Source: OMOG01 sp041485845
GTDB lineage: Bacteria > Acidobacteriota > Terriglobia > Bryobacterales > Bryobacteraceae
Direction: 5' to 3'
Assembly (NCBI GenBank): GCA_041485845.1
Contig: JBGPKH010000307.1
Coordinates: 1 to 10,130, forward strand
Length of the DNA: 10,130 nt
In this document: positions 1 through 5,996 of the stretch, in pieces
Numbering within the stretch: position 1 is the first letter of the stretch
Layout of the letters: each line of letters opens with the position of its first letter
Program-made: the position numbers and the translations under genes
The notes under the pieces: generated by a model
Told to the model about the DNA's origin: nothing
The model's input: only the letters and a program-made list of their open reading frames with translations
The model's database searches: none

Positions 1-48
1 AGCGGCGGCGGAATTCTGCCATCGTTGGATGAATGGGTGAGCCGGCAT
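1..48 (-). CDS. MmeI-like restriction-modification protein, N-terminus only (continues left of the window)
   Basis: The reverse complement starts ATG at 48 and reads MPAHPFIQRWQNSAAA before the window ends. This differs at one residue (A3 for V3) from the start of the MmeI-like remnant at 2339, so it is a second copy of the same gene start. In the MmeI family (single-chain type IIL enzymes) this end carries the nuclease domain, followed by an adenine methyltransferase and a target-recognition part. Only 16 codons are visible, so whether this copy is intact cannot be judged. It may be the functional parent of the broken copy to its right. No clear Shine-Dalgarno sequence precedes the ATG in either copy; the leader there reads TTTCTTTC. 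Confidence 0.6.
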   Translation of the reverse strand, partial: MPAHPFIQRWQNSAAA

Positions 49-97
49 GAAAGAAATCGAACTATCTGCTCAATGCAATTCTAACCGGTGGATTGGT
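2..97. repeat. Direct repeat, left copy (MmeI-like gene start plus leader)
   Basis: This segment matches 2293-2386 in the same orientation. Aligned by eye, it differs by a few substitutions (for example at 41 and 43) and a two-base length difference near 62-65. It covers the first codons of the MmeI-like gene and about 50 bases of its leader. Similarity stops sharply after the sequence GGATTGGT at 97, where a beta-CASP gene fragment begins instead. Confidence 0.9.
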
Positions 98-179
98 CAA
101 TGCCACGCCGGCCGCCGGTTTCGACCATGTGGATGGAGCCGGTGACGGCGCCGGCGGCGCCGTAGAAGGTGAGCTTCAT
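81..179 (-). pseudogene. Beta-CASP metallo-beta-lactamase ribonuclease, 5' fragment
   Basis: From ATG at 179 the frame reads MKLTFYGAAGAVTGS followed by IHMVETGGRR. This is the characteristic first strand and glycine-rich turn of bacterial MBL-fold, beta-CASP RNA nucleases (RNA specificity-factor/exonuclease family, normally about 450 residues). After GGRR the family would continue into its first hydrophobic strand and the metal site. Here it runs into GIDQSTG and a stop lying in the duplicated MmeI leader. None of the HxHxDH metal ligands is present, so the 32-residue product cannot be an active nuclease. The likely cause is a rearrangement that joined a gene start to the repeat. Family assignment rests on this short N-terminal signature only. 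Confidence 0.6.
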
Positions 180-184
180 GAAGA

Positions 185-203
185 GGCCATGGTAGCGCAT
201 TTG
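185..203. repeat. 19-bp element shared with 2418-2436 (left copy)
   Basis: The 19 bases GGCCATGGTAGCGCATTTG are identical here and at 2418-2436 in the same orientation, each time next to a G-rich run on the plus strand. On the minus strand it reads AAATGCGCTACCATGGCC and lies just upstream of the beta-CASP start (left) or about 80 bases upstream of the MmeI-like start (right). The TACCAT core could be an extended -10 sequence for minus-strand transcription; this is only a guess. Confidence 0.6.
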
Positions 204-239
204 GGGGGAGGGGCTTGGGGGGAGGGGCTTGGGGGGCGG
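203..239 (+). repeat. Tandem 14-bp G-rich repeat, predicted G-quadruplex
   Basis: The unit GGGGGGAGGGGCTT occurs twice in tandem and is followed by six further G residues. This gives five G-runs of 4-6 bases separated by loops of 1-3 bases, well above the usual four-run criterion for a stable intramolecular G-quadruplex. The G-rich strand is the plus strand, the template strand for the minus-strand genes around it. It lies 35 bases past the stop of the TIR-like gene and 24 bases upstream of the beta-CASP fragment, so it could affect read-through between them or have promoted breakage. Function is inferred. Confidence 0.7.
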
Positions 240-273
240 ATCTGCGACAGGGTGATGGGCGATCGAACCGGGA

Positions 274-924
274 TCAGCCGCCACGTTTTCCACCGGCCGG
301 CTGCGGCTCGCCATTAGGCGCCCTACGGCCAAGTTCGGCGTATTTTGTGGCCAGAACTACGAGGTCCCTAAACACGCGAGCCTCGAAAAGCGATTTTGCT
401 CCCGCATTTTTCACGATCAAGGGAGAAGCTTTCTTGATGTGCCCGTAGATAGCCCTCATCTGCTGCACTTTTGGTTGAACAGTGCTCCTCACCAGTGCGT
501 TGCCCAGTTCGCGAAAAACCCCTTGCGGTCTCTCATCGTGAATGTAAGGATCGGTGCCATCCAGATCGCTCAGCGATTTGGAAACACGACGGCTGACAGA
601 CTCAAAGACAAACCAGGTGTGATTACTTCTGCGGGTCTTCAGCCAACCAAGAACAAGACCTAGCTCGAACGGCATATTGAATCGAGGGGTCTGGGGACGC
701 TTACGGTCGAGCTGCACGCGCGATAAGTCGTGAAAGGAGTATTGGCAGGACGTAATCAGTTCGAAAATCCGGTCAAGACGCCGTGTGCCACCCGGGACCT
801 CAAGCGTAGCTCGAGGTTTCAGACCGAACGCGGTCAGTCCAGCAATGAACGCTAAGAAGAGATCCTGAAACCGGTCATCGTACGGTACGTTGATGAACGC
901 AGTCTTCGGAGAAAAGCTGGCCAC
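274..924 (-). CDS. TIR-like domain protein, putative NAD-cleaving defence effector
   Basis: This 216-residue cytoplasmic protein has no signal peptide or membrane span. Residues 8-41 (FINVPYDDRF then a helix ending GLKPRATLE) resemble the first strand and helix of a TIR-type fold. HDLSR (65-69) fits the next strand end, and PRFNMPFELG (80-89) has a Glu (E87) where TIR NADases place the catalytic Glu. A conserved-looking block follows at 115-135 (SLSDLDG, DPYIH). I recognise this combination from memory as a recurrent uncharacterised bacterial family; the TIR link is inferred. The start is GTG at 924, directly abutting the HU stop, with GGAAG inside the HU 3' end as ribosome site, so translation is probably coupled. 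Context (HU-like partner, MmeI-like neighbours) suggests phage defence. A nucleoside deoxyribosyltransferase-like fold is the main alternative. Confidence 0.7.
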   Translation of the reverse strand: MASFSPKTAFINVPYDDRFQDLFLAFIAGLTAFGLKPRATLEVPGGTRRLDRIFELITSCQYSFHDLSRVQLDRKRPQTPRFNMPFELGLVLGWLKTRRSNHTWFVFESVSRRVSKSLSDLDGTDPYIHDERPQGVFRELGNALVRSTVQPKVQQMRAIYGHIKKASPLIVKNAGAKSLFEARVFRDLVVLATKYAELGRRAPNGEPQPAGGKRGG

Positions 925-1218
925 CTACTTCTTCCCACGGCGGGGCGATGGCATCCCCGCCGCTTTGGCCACGCGGAACTTCACGGCCTTCTTGGCGGGG
1001 ATCTTGATGCTCTCGCCAGTCGCAGGGTTGCGCCCTGTACGCGCCTTACGGTCCACGCGTACCAACCGGCCGATACCGGGCAGCTCGAATACGCCCGTTT
1101 TCCAGGAACGCTCCGCTAGCTCTGAGAGGACCATTGCCTGGCGTTTCGAGACGCCGAGCGTCCTGGCCGTCTCCAAGACCGTGGGAAACGGTGTCGTTAT
1201 CTTGGCAGGACGAACCAT
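925..1218 (-). CDS. HU/IHF-family DNA-binding protein with atypical N-terminus
   Basis: A 97-residue protein. From residue 43 it carries the HU body: the LPGIG turn (46-50), then the DNA-gripping arm RKARTGRNPATGESIKIP (57-74), with the Pro that intercalates in HU/IHF at the arm tip (P65), and KKAVKFRVAKA (76-86). A basic tail follows (SPRRGKK). The first 42 residues do not look like the usual HU helix pair: MVRPAKITTPFPTVLETART is proline-containing and LGVSKRQAMVLSELAERSW resembles a helix-turn-helix. The fold may therefore be HU-like with a replaced dimerisation half. TAG at 925-927 touches the GTG of the TIR-like gene, so the two form one operon. A role as DNA sensor or anchor for the partner is inferred. 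A housekeeping HU is unlikely given the N-terminus and pairing. Confidence 0.85.
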   Translation of the reverse strand: MVRPAKITTPFPTVLETARTLGVSKRQAMVLSELAERSWKTGVFELPGIGRLVRVDRKARTGRNPATGESIKIPAKKAVKFRVAKAAGMPSPRRGKK

Positions 1219-1227
1219 GATGCTATT

Positions 1228-1258
1228 ATTATGGCACGCGGCAACCGTGTCATGTCAG
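1228..1258 (-). promoter_or_regulatory. Candidate promoter of the HU/TIR-like operon
   Basis: On the minus strand, CTGACA (1258-1253) is followed after 19 bases by CATAAT (1233-1228), each one mismatch from consensus but with long spacing. The ATG of the HU gene begins only 9 bases after the -10. A transcript from this promoter would start at or next to the start codon, and there is no Shine-Dalgarno sequence, so a leaderless mRNA is plausible. The A/T-rich stretch stands out in an otherwise GC-rich region. Confidence 0.4.
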
Positions 1259-1308
1259 GCTGTTTCAACAGCGTTCCGCGTCTGATATGAAGGGATGGCC
1301 AACTGGAT

Positions 1309-2339
1309 TCAGGCTCGATAGCCGCTCTCGTCGCGCTTGGCTTGCCCAATCGCCGCGAGCGTTTCCAGAATCGCTGTGACTTCGGGAACGCGAGCGCGCG
1401 CAAAGGTGCGTGCGACGGTTTCGGGCGGGACAGCCGCGGGGGTTTGCATCAGGTAGTCGCGAACGGCGCGGACGCGCTCCGGGAGCGATGGGGGCCACGG
1501 AAGACGCGTGGCGCGGGCGGGTTGGAGTTGCTCTTCCTCCATTTCCACATCCAGGCCGGTTTGCGTGGCGGCGGTTCTTTGGAATTCGGGGCGGAGGCTA
1601 TCGAGGAGCTGGGAGAAGCTGTGCTTGGGCAGGAGTGGATGTCTTCGGCGAAGAACGTAAAGATACAACGCATCAAGAAGGATGCGACGGCCTCGGGCGG
1701 GTGGTCTTTTTCGAGGTCGCGGGCGAGGTTGGCGAGCTGCCACGCGACGTCCCTGGTCACGAAAGGGTCGAGCCAGATGGTGCGCAGCCAGGTGCGGAAC
1801 AGCTCGGTTTCCAGATGTTCGATCCGGATGCGATGAGTGAGCGAGTCCGGAAAAGGGACGTAGGCCTTGCCGGCGCCGGAAAAATCGGCGAAGAGCTCGA
1901 TGGAGTAGCCGACGTCGACCACGATGAGGAACGGCGGCCATCCATCAGCGGCGGGAAGGGCCTTCGCGTATTGCTCGGCCTGATTGCGGGCGCGGAGCAT
2001 GGCTTCGTCCCAGCCGGCAGTGCCGCGGACGCCTGCGCCACGGCGGCGGGGAGCCTCGAACAGGAGAGCGGGTTCGGGGGCTTCGCTGCCTTGCTTGGCC
2101 TCGAGGACGAAGCAGCCCCGTTTGTAGAGATCGATGAATCCCGTGCTGGTGAGACCGGTGGAATAGCGGAAGGTTACCGGCCGCTCGAATACGTAATCGT
2201 TGCGGCGATCGTCGGCGACGGCGGGATTGGGACGCGGGACGTCGAGATAGTCGCACAGCTCGGAGCGAAACAGTTGGTAGTTGGCGCGTTCGGCGGCGGC
2301 GGAATTCTGCCATCGTTGGATGAATGGGTGAACTGGCAT
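1309..2339 (-). pseudogene. MmeI-like restriction-modification gene, internally deleted and frameshifted
   Basis: Starting at ATG 2339, residues 1-225 match the N-terminal part of MmeI-type enzymes, including D70-X9-E80-x-K82 (FIDLYKR to VLEAK), the nuclease active-site motif at the positions known for MmeI. At 1636-1637 one base is missing after FAEDIH; the conserved continuation LLPKHSFSQLLDSL is in the next frame. From there the frame passes almost at once to a tail (WPPSLPERVRAVRDYL to ETLAAIGQA) typical of the extreme C-terminus of the family, ending TGA at 1309. The product would be about 343 residues where the family has roughly 900 or more. The adenine methyltransferase (SAM motif and NPPF/NPPY) and target-recognition regions are absent. 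A nuclease without methylation would be toxic, so inactivation is expected. The strand of the HU/TIR-like operon is the same. Confidence 0.8.
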
Positions 2340-2386
2340 GAAAGAAATCGAAATCTGTTCAATGCAATTCTAACCGGTGGATTGGT
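2293..2386. repeat. Direct repeat, right copy (MmeI-like gene start plus leader)
   Basis: Second copy of the segment at 2-97, same orientation, about 2.29 kb away. It contains the ATG at 2339 and the first 15 codons of the MmeI-like remnant with about 47 bases of leader. Similarity ends after GGATTGGT at 2386. Recombination between the two copies would remove the HU/TIR-like operon together with the remnant. Confidence 0.9.
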
Positions 2387-2417
2387 TTGAAAGTTGGGGG
2401 CTTAGATCGCACCGACT

Positions 2418-2436
2418 GGCCATGGTAGCGCATTTG
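2418..2436. repeat. 19-bp element shared with 185-203 (right copy)
   Basis: Exact copy of the 19 bases at 185-203, again followed by G-rich sequence on the plus strand (2436-2468, weaker than the left tract). It lies 31 bases beyond the end of the direct repeat, against 87 bases in the left copy, where a beta-CASP fragment occupies the gap. The element may therefore belong to the duplicated unit. Confidence 0.6.
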
Positions 2437-2740
2437 CGGCGGGGGGCTGGGGGAATTGAGGCCGGGGACGGAGCTTCGACAATGAGACGGGCCATCGAAC
2501 AGAATCCCGGGAACAGGGGGGGATCCCACTGCAACCGCATGAAGGAGATGGTCGTTTCTTGGCTCTTTGCGCCAGGATTTTGCGCTCAATGAGATGAGGG
2601 GTGGTATTGTGAACCGGAATCACGATAGGGGGCCCGCCGGTTTGAACGATCAAGATCCCGGCGCAGGGTTGGCCTCGACGCAGAACGCCTCAACAAGGGG
2701 GGAGAAGTGGACCGGATATTGACTCAAATCGATACGGTAT

Positions 2741-2746
2741 GGAGGA
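2741..2746 (+). promoter_or_regulatory. Ribosome-binding site that sets the start at 2754
   Basis: GGAGGA lies 7 bases before the ATG at 2754. An in-frame ATG at 2739 overlaps this site and has no ribosome site of its own. Choosing 2754 also places a clean signal peptide (MRIIHTTILV) at the N-terminus. Confidence 0.8.
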
Positions 2747-2753
2747 CACTCGC

Positions 2754-3911
2754 ATGAGGATCATCCATACCACGATCTTGGTGGCGTGCTGGCTCTCACC
2801 GGGACACGCGCAAGGCATTCGGCTGTACGACCGAGGCAAGGACGACGCGGCGCAGAAGGCGCTCGATGCGGCCAAGAAACTCGCCAGCGGCTCGCTGTTC
2901 GATGCAGAGCTGAAGAACCTGGACGCTTTCGTGAAGTTGGAGGTCGACAGCACTTTCGAAGGAGAGGCCCGCGTAAGGAGCAACTTCTTAAACCAGATCG
3001 CGGTCGGAACTTGGGGAGGCGTCGACATACTTATTAGCAGTCTGAAGGCCCAGTTGGACCCGAAAACGATCGACACAAGGATCGCGGACCTGCGTGCGGA
3101 GCGCGATCGCCTGCAGGTGCAGCGGGACAAAGTCAACGCCCAAAAGCCGGCGCCCGGACCGGCGCTTCCAGCAAACCCCGCGGAGTCCATTGCTGAGATC
3201 GTAAGCCAGGGGATCGACCTGGACAACGCCGCCGCATCGATCGCCGGTGGGTTGAAGAGCCCGAATGCCGAAGGCCAGCAAGCCATCGATTTGATCGGCA
3301 AGGCTCTTGGGGAGAGCAAAACGGCGGTCGACGCCGCGTCCGCGAACCAGAAGACAGTGACGGATACCGCCAAGCAACTGCAGCAGCTCCGGTCGAGTCT
3401 GAATAGCCTGGCGGCGGATCGGGTGAAGATCGAGCTCGACCACTTGAAGACACTCTTGAAGATCTGGGAGAGAGCAGGCGACGACATCAAACAGACGCAG
3501 GGTCTGATCGATGAGTATGCGAGCCAGTCAGCCGGGATCGACGCCCGCACGACAATCCTCGATACCGTGCGCTCCCGGGCGGCAGCAGCCCGCAATGCCG
3601 CCCCGGAGGACCTCAGGGCCAGGCGTAACGAACTTGACGCGGTCGTCCGACGAGCCCTTCTTGCCGCCGCGATAGCGGCGCGCTGGAACTCTGCGGGGTT
3701 GATCGCGCAGCTACGTGAGGCACACGAGATACATCAATATTCCATCCAGCGAAGCCGTCTTGAGGCTCATGCTCTCGAGGTCGCCGTGGGTTCCGGAGCC
3801 CAGCGTCTGGCCATGTTTTATAAGGGTGGGGTGCGGCCGGAGATCATCGCACAGATCCTTTACACGGCTGCCACGGCGTCCATCTCGGGCGCGATCGCGG
3901 CCACAAAATAG
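2754..3911 (+). CDS. Secreted coiled-coil protein of unknown function
   Basis: A 385-residue protein I do not recognise. It begins with a Sec signal peptide (MRIIHTTILVACWLSPGHA, cleavage probably after the Ala at 19). The rest is mostly predicted helix rich in Ala, Asp, Lys, Gln and Arg. Heptad-like stretches lie around residues 90-115 (TRIADLRAERDRLQVQRDKV) and 190-250 (TDTAKQLQQLRSSLNSLAAD and on), separated by a Pro/Ala linker (PAPGPALPANPAES). The C-terminus is more hydrophobic (PEIIAQILYTAATASISGAIA) and could contact a membrane. No enzymatic motif is visible. It is the first gene of a three-gene operon: the lipoprotein gene starts 11 bases after its stop. A periplasmic scaffold or helical-bundle partner of the lipoprotein is the most sensible inference. 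Similarity to helical pore-forming proteins cannot be excluded. Confidence 0.8.
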   Translation: MRIIHTTILVACWLSPGHAQGIRLYDRGKDDAAQKALDAAKKLASGSLFDAELKNLDAFVKLEVDSTFEGEARVRSNFLNQIAVGTWGGVDILISSLKAQLDPKTIDTRIADLRAERDRLQVQRDKVNAQKPAPGPALPANPAESIAEIVSQGIDLDNAAASIAGGLKSPNAEGQQAIDLIGKALGESKTAVDAASANQKTVTDTAKQLQQLRSSLNSLAADRVKIELDHLKTLLKIWERAGDDIKQTQGLIDEYASQSAGIDARTTILDTVRSRAAAARNAAPEDLRARRNELDAVVRRALLAAAIAARWNSAGLIAQLREAHEIHQYSIQRSRLEAHALEVAVGSGAQRLAMFYKGGVRPEIIAQILYTAATASISGAIAATK

Positions 3912-3922
3912 AGAAAACGATC

Positions 3923-4678
3923 ATGCGCATACGAATCAAGACTCTGAGCGCCGCTTTGTTGTGCACGCTGATGACCGGCTGCGCCGGAGAGGAGCAGGCG
4001 CGGCAGTATGCGGCCCAGTTGGCCGCCATCCTAAAGAGCTATCAGGACAACGTTGACAAGCACCTGAAGGCGCAGGTGGCTGCCTACGAGAGCCTTGCCA
4101 AGGCTTTGGATGAGTCCGCGAGCCGGGATGTGCAGAGGACTTCGGAAACCGACCGGGAGGAGCGCGCGGTACAACTCGCGGACCAGCTCCTTTCGGCCAG
4201 CGCGGAGGAATATTCGAGCTTTACGCGGACTCGCTTCCGCGAAGCTCTGGGTGCTTTCGCGGAGCGCGAGTTCGGGAAGAATCGCGACATGGTGACGCGC
4301 GATCTCGATTCGTACCGGCGTTTCCTGGTGGGCACTCAGGATCTCCAACAGGAAGCAGCGGACGTCGGCCAGCTTGAGAAGCAGTTCACCGATCTCTCGA
4401 AGAAGTCTGGGACGGTCGACCAGATCAAGCGGCTCGCAGCTTTCGGTCAGGACGTCAAGAGCAAATATGACAAACTCCTTTGCGACGGGTCGAAATCGGA
4501 ACAGAAGGACTTGCAAGACAACATCGCCGCCCTCGATAAGAAGATTGCAGACGCGGGCACGAAGGAATCCGACAAGCCTAACCTTACGGCGGAAAAGGCG
4601 AAGGCTCAAGCCGCTCTCCAGCAGGTGAATGACCGGCTGAAATCGCTTTCGAGCTGCTCCAACAGTTCATCCCAGTAG
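3923..4678 (+). CDS. Lipoprotein with long helical/coiled-coil region, unknown function
   Basis: A 251-residue protein with a type II signal peptide: a basic N-terminus (MRIRIKT), hydrophobic LSAALLCTLM, then lipobox LMTGC with Cys20 as the lipidated residue. The mature part is highly charged and helical: QARQYAAQLAAILKSYQDNV, several Gln/Glu-rich segments in the middle, and a heptad-rich end (LQDNIAALDKKIADAG and AEKAKAQAALQQVNDRLKSL). Two Cys near the end (CDGSKS and SSCSNSSSQ) could form a disulphide. No family is recognised. Its stop overlaps the ribosome site of the following gene. With the secreted coiled-coil protein before it, this suggests a membrane-anchored complex on the periplasmic side, which is inference. 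Its own ribosome site is weak (GAGAA, 8 bases before the ATG). Confidence 0.8.
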   Translation: MRIRIKTLSAALLCTLMTGCAGEEQARQYAAQLAAILKSYQDNVDKHLKAQVAAYESLAKALDESASRDVQRTSETDREERAVQLADQLLSASAEEYSSFTRTRFREALGAFAEREFGKNRDMVTRDLDSYRRFLVGTQDLQQEAADVGQLEKQFTDLSKKSGTVDQIKRLAAFGQDVKSKYDKLLCDGSKSEQKDLQDNIAALDKKIADAGTKESDKPNLTAEKAKAQAALQQVNDRLKSLSSCSNSSSQ

Positions 4679-4686
4679 GAGGAAAC

Positions 4687-5061
4687 ATGCCTGTCACTAC
4701 AAATGACTTAATCCAAGCCAATAACAAATCGATCGAGTTGCTGGAATCAGCCGAGGAGTTGATCGACTCGAAAAAGGGTGATTTGCCGGCAGAAGACCGG
4801 TTCGTCGCGCTCACGACGATCGCGGATATCGATACCAGGCTTCGCGTGCTGAAATTCACACAGGCGCACTTGACGGCCAGCAAAGTTGTCGTCGAATTCA
4901 ACGCGGCGGATGAAGGGAAGTTAACCGAGCTCGAACGGCAGATCGACGACTTTATCATTCGCGACGCTGAGGTGAACGCCGTGCTCGAATCGATACCGCC
5001 AATTATGAACGCGGTGGTGAAAATCGATGCGCTGATCAACGGACACATCGCTCAGGCTTAG
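4687..5061 (+). CDS. Small helical protein of unknown function, third gene of the operon
   Basis: A 124-residue acidic protein, not recognised. There is no signal peptide, lipobox or membrane span, so it is probably cytoplasmic, unlike the two preceding products. The sequence is nearly all predicted helix (ELLESAEELIDSKKGDLPAE, TIADIDTRLRVLKFTQAHL, EGKLTELERQIDDFIIRDAE), like a four-helix bundle. An excellent ribosome site, AGGAGGA at 4677-4683, overlaps the stop of the lipoprotein gene and ends 3 bases before the ATG, so it is likely the best-translated gene of the set. After its stop, 85 bases remain before the end of the convergent ThuA-like gene. That gap has GC-rich palindromes but no T-run, so I do not call a terminator. 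Confidence 0.8.
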   Translation: MPVTTNDLIQANNKSIELLESAEELIDSKKGDLPAEDRFVALTTIADIDTRLRVLKFTQAHLTASKVVVEFNAADEGKLTELERQIDDFIIRDAEVNAVLESIPPIMNAVVKIDALINGHIAQA

Positions 5062-5146
5062 AGCCGGACCTTGGCGGGGTGGCCGGCCTCCCGGAGCGGC
5101 GCCGTGTACCACTGCCCAAGCGCCGGCGCGCAGTTGTCCGCAAGGT

Positions 5147-5989
5147 TCACGCCTTCTGCCGCATGATCCAGCGGACAGCGTTGTGCTGCAGCTTGACGTA
5201 CTCCGGATTCCACAGATCGCTCAGCATGTGGCCGGGCGACATGTAGCAGACGCGGCCCTTCCCGTAATCGTATGCCCAGCCCCCCGGAGCCGTGGCGCCG
5301 TAGCTCTGATAAGTGAGGCCGTCCTCGTTCACGGTCTGGAGGAAAAGGAGCTTGGGGTCCTTGTCGTAGGTCATGTAGTGCTGCTCGTCAGTGACTACGA
5401 AGTCTTTGACGCCCTGCGTGATGGGGTGATCGGGATTGGTCACCTTCACTTTGAAGGTCCGGATGGGAGGATGTCCGGTATAGGCCGCGCCCAACACGTG
5501 GCGGAAGTCCGGGTCGGAGAGGCCCACGTGGGTGGTATTGTGCAGGAAAAGCGCGGCGCCGCCCGCCTCCACGAACTGGCGCACGGCCTTGCCTTGCTCG
5601 GGCTTCATCCAAAACTGCGATTGTGCCCTGCCCGGCGGCAGGGGCGGATCGAAAACCAGCTTCGGCCGTCCCGTGGCGGCCCAGGCGGCATTGCTGCTTT
5701 CGTCGCCTCCGTAGCCATCGGGCCAGATCATCCCGTCGCGCAGAACGATCAGGACCTTGTAGCCGTCCAGTGTTTCCGCGTTGAGCAAAGACGTCTCGTC
5801 GGTAAAGTCGATGGAGACGCCGAGTTCTTTGGCGATGGTTCTGGTGAGACCGACCCGGATGTAATCGGAGTTGTGATAGCGATCGCCGATGAGGGCGAAG
5901 GCGGTGGCCTTCCGGGCCCCCTTGCCGGGAAGCGGCGCGAGGGCCGCTCCGGCCAGTGCGGTGAGTACCGAACGTCGGGTAGGGTTCAT
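5147..5989 (-). CDS. ThuA-domain protein, Tat-exported
   Basis: A 280-residue protein of the ThuA-like family (a class I glutamine-amidotransferase-like fold linked to trehalose and other sugar use). It starts ATG at 5989: GAGG lies 5 bases upstream, and an in-frame start further up at 6028 would lie inside the cupin gene. NPTRRSVLTALAGAALAP at the N-terminus is a twin-arginine signal. Family marks are FALIGDRYHNSDYIR at the first strand, GGAALFLHNTTH in the middle, NPDHPITQGV before the second half, and the closing GWAYDYGKGRVCYMSPGHM with NPEYVKLQHNAVRWI. The reaction is unknown for the family; a sugar ligand or glycoside-processing role is inferred. It is the last gene of the operon. The cupin stop is 7 bases upstream and overlaps the ribosome site (TGAGG), indicating coupling. 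Confidence 0.85.
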   Translation of the reverse strand: MNPTRRSVLTALAGAALAPLPGKGARKATAFALIGDRYHNSDYIRVGLTRTIAKELGVSIDFTDETSLLNAETLDGYKVLIVLRDGMIWPDGYGGDESSNAAWAATGRPKLVFDPPLPPGRAQSQFWMKPEQGKAVRQFVEAGGAALFLHNTTHVGLSDPDFRHVLGAAYTGHPPIRTFKVKVTNPDHPITQGVKDFVVTDEQHYMTYDKDPKLLFLQTVNEDGLTYQSYGATAPGGWAYDYGKGRVCYMSPGHMLSDLWNPEYVKLQHNAVRWIMRQKA

Positions 5990-5996
5990 GATGACC

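Larger units (their letters stand above)
2387..2753. other. Gene-free interval between the defence-like island and the plus-strand operon
   Basis: I found no supportable gene in these 367 bases. Open frames here are short, proline- or arginine-rich and lack recognisable motifs. The only structured part is at the left: the 19-bp element at 2418-2436 followed by G-runs up to about 2468, which resembles the left repeat region. It must contain the leaders of two divergent units, the MmeI-like remnant and the operon starting at 2754, but I see no convincing -35/-10 pair for the latter. TTGACT at 2719 has no suitable -10 at the right distance. Confidence 0.6.

Noticed and set aside
81..332. Longer reading of the beta-CASP fragment starting at 332
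   Set aside because: The upstream part overlaps the end of the TIR-like gene and translates the G-rich tract into proline repeats. MKLTFYG at 179 is the natural family start.
1410..2390. Long plus-strand open frame (326 codons) opposite the MmeI-like remnant
   Set aside because: Gly/Ala/Arg-rich, without recognisable motif, and exactly antisense to sequence with clear MmeI-family signatures. It is a GC-driven shadow.
2739..2741. Earlier ATG as start of the secreted coiled-coil protein
   Set aside because: It overlaps the GGAGGA ribosome site and would put acidic residues in front of the signal peptide.
2690..3595. Minus-strand frame of 301 codons opposite the secreted coiled-coil gene
   Set aside because: Ser/Ala-rich low-complexity reading with no ribosome site. 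The plus strand has a signal peptide, good ribosome site and operon structure.
5062..5146. Terminator between the convergent genes
   Set aside because: Short GC-rich palindromes (GGCCGGCC, GCGCCGGCGC) are present but have no room for a loop and no T-run on either strand.
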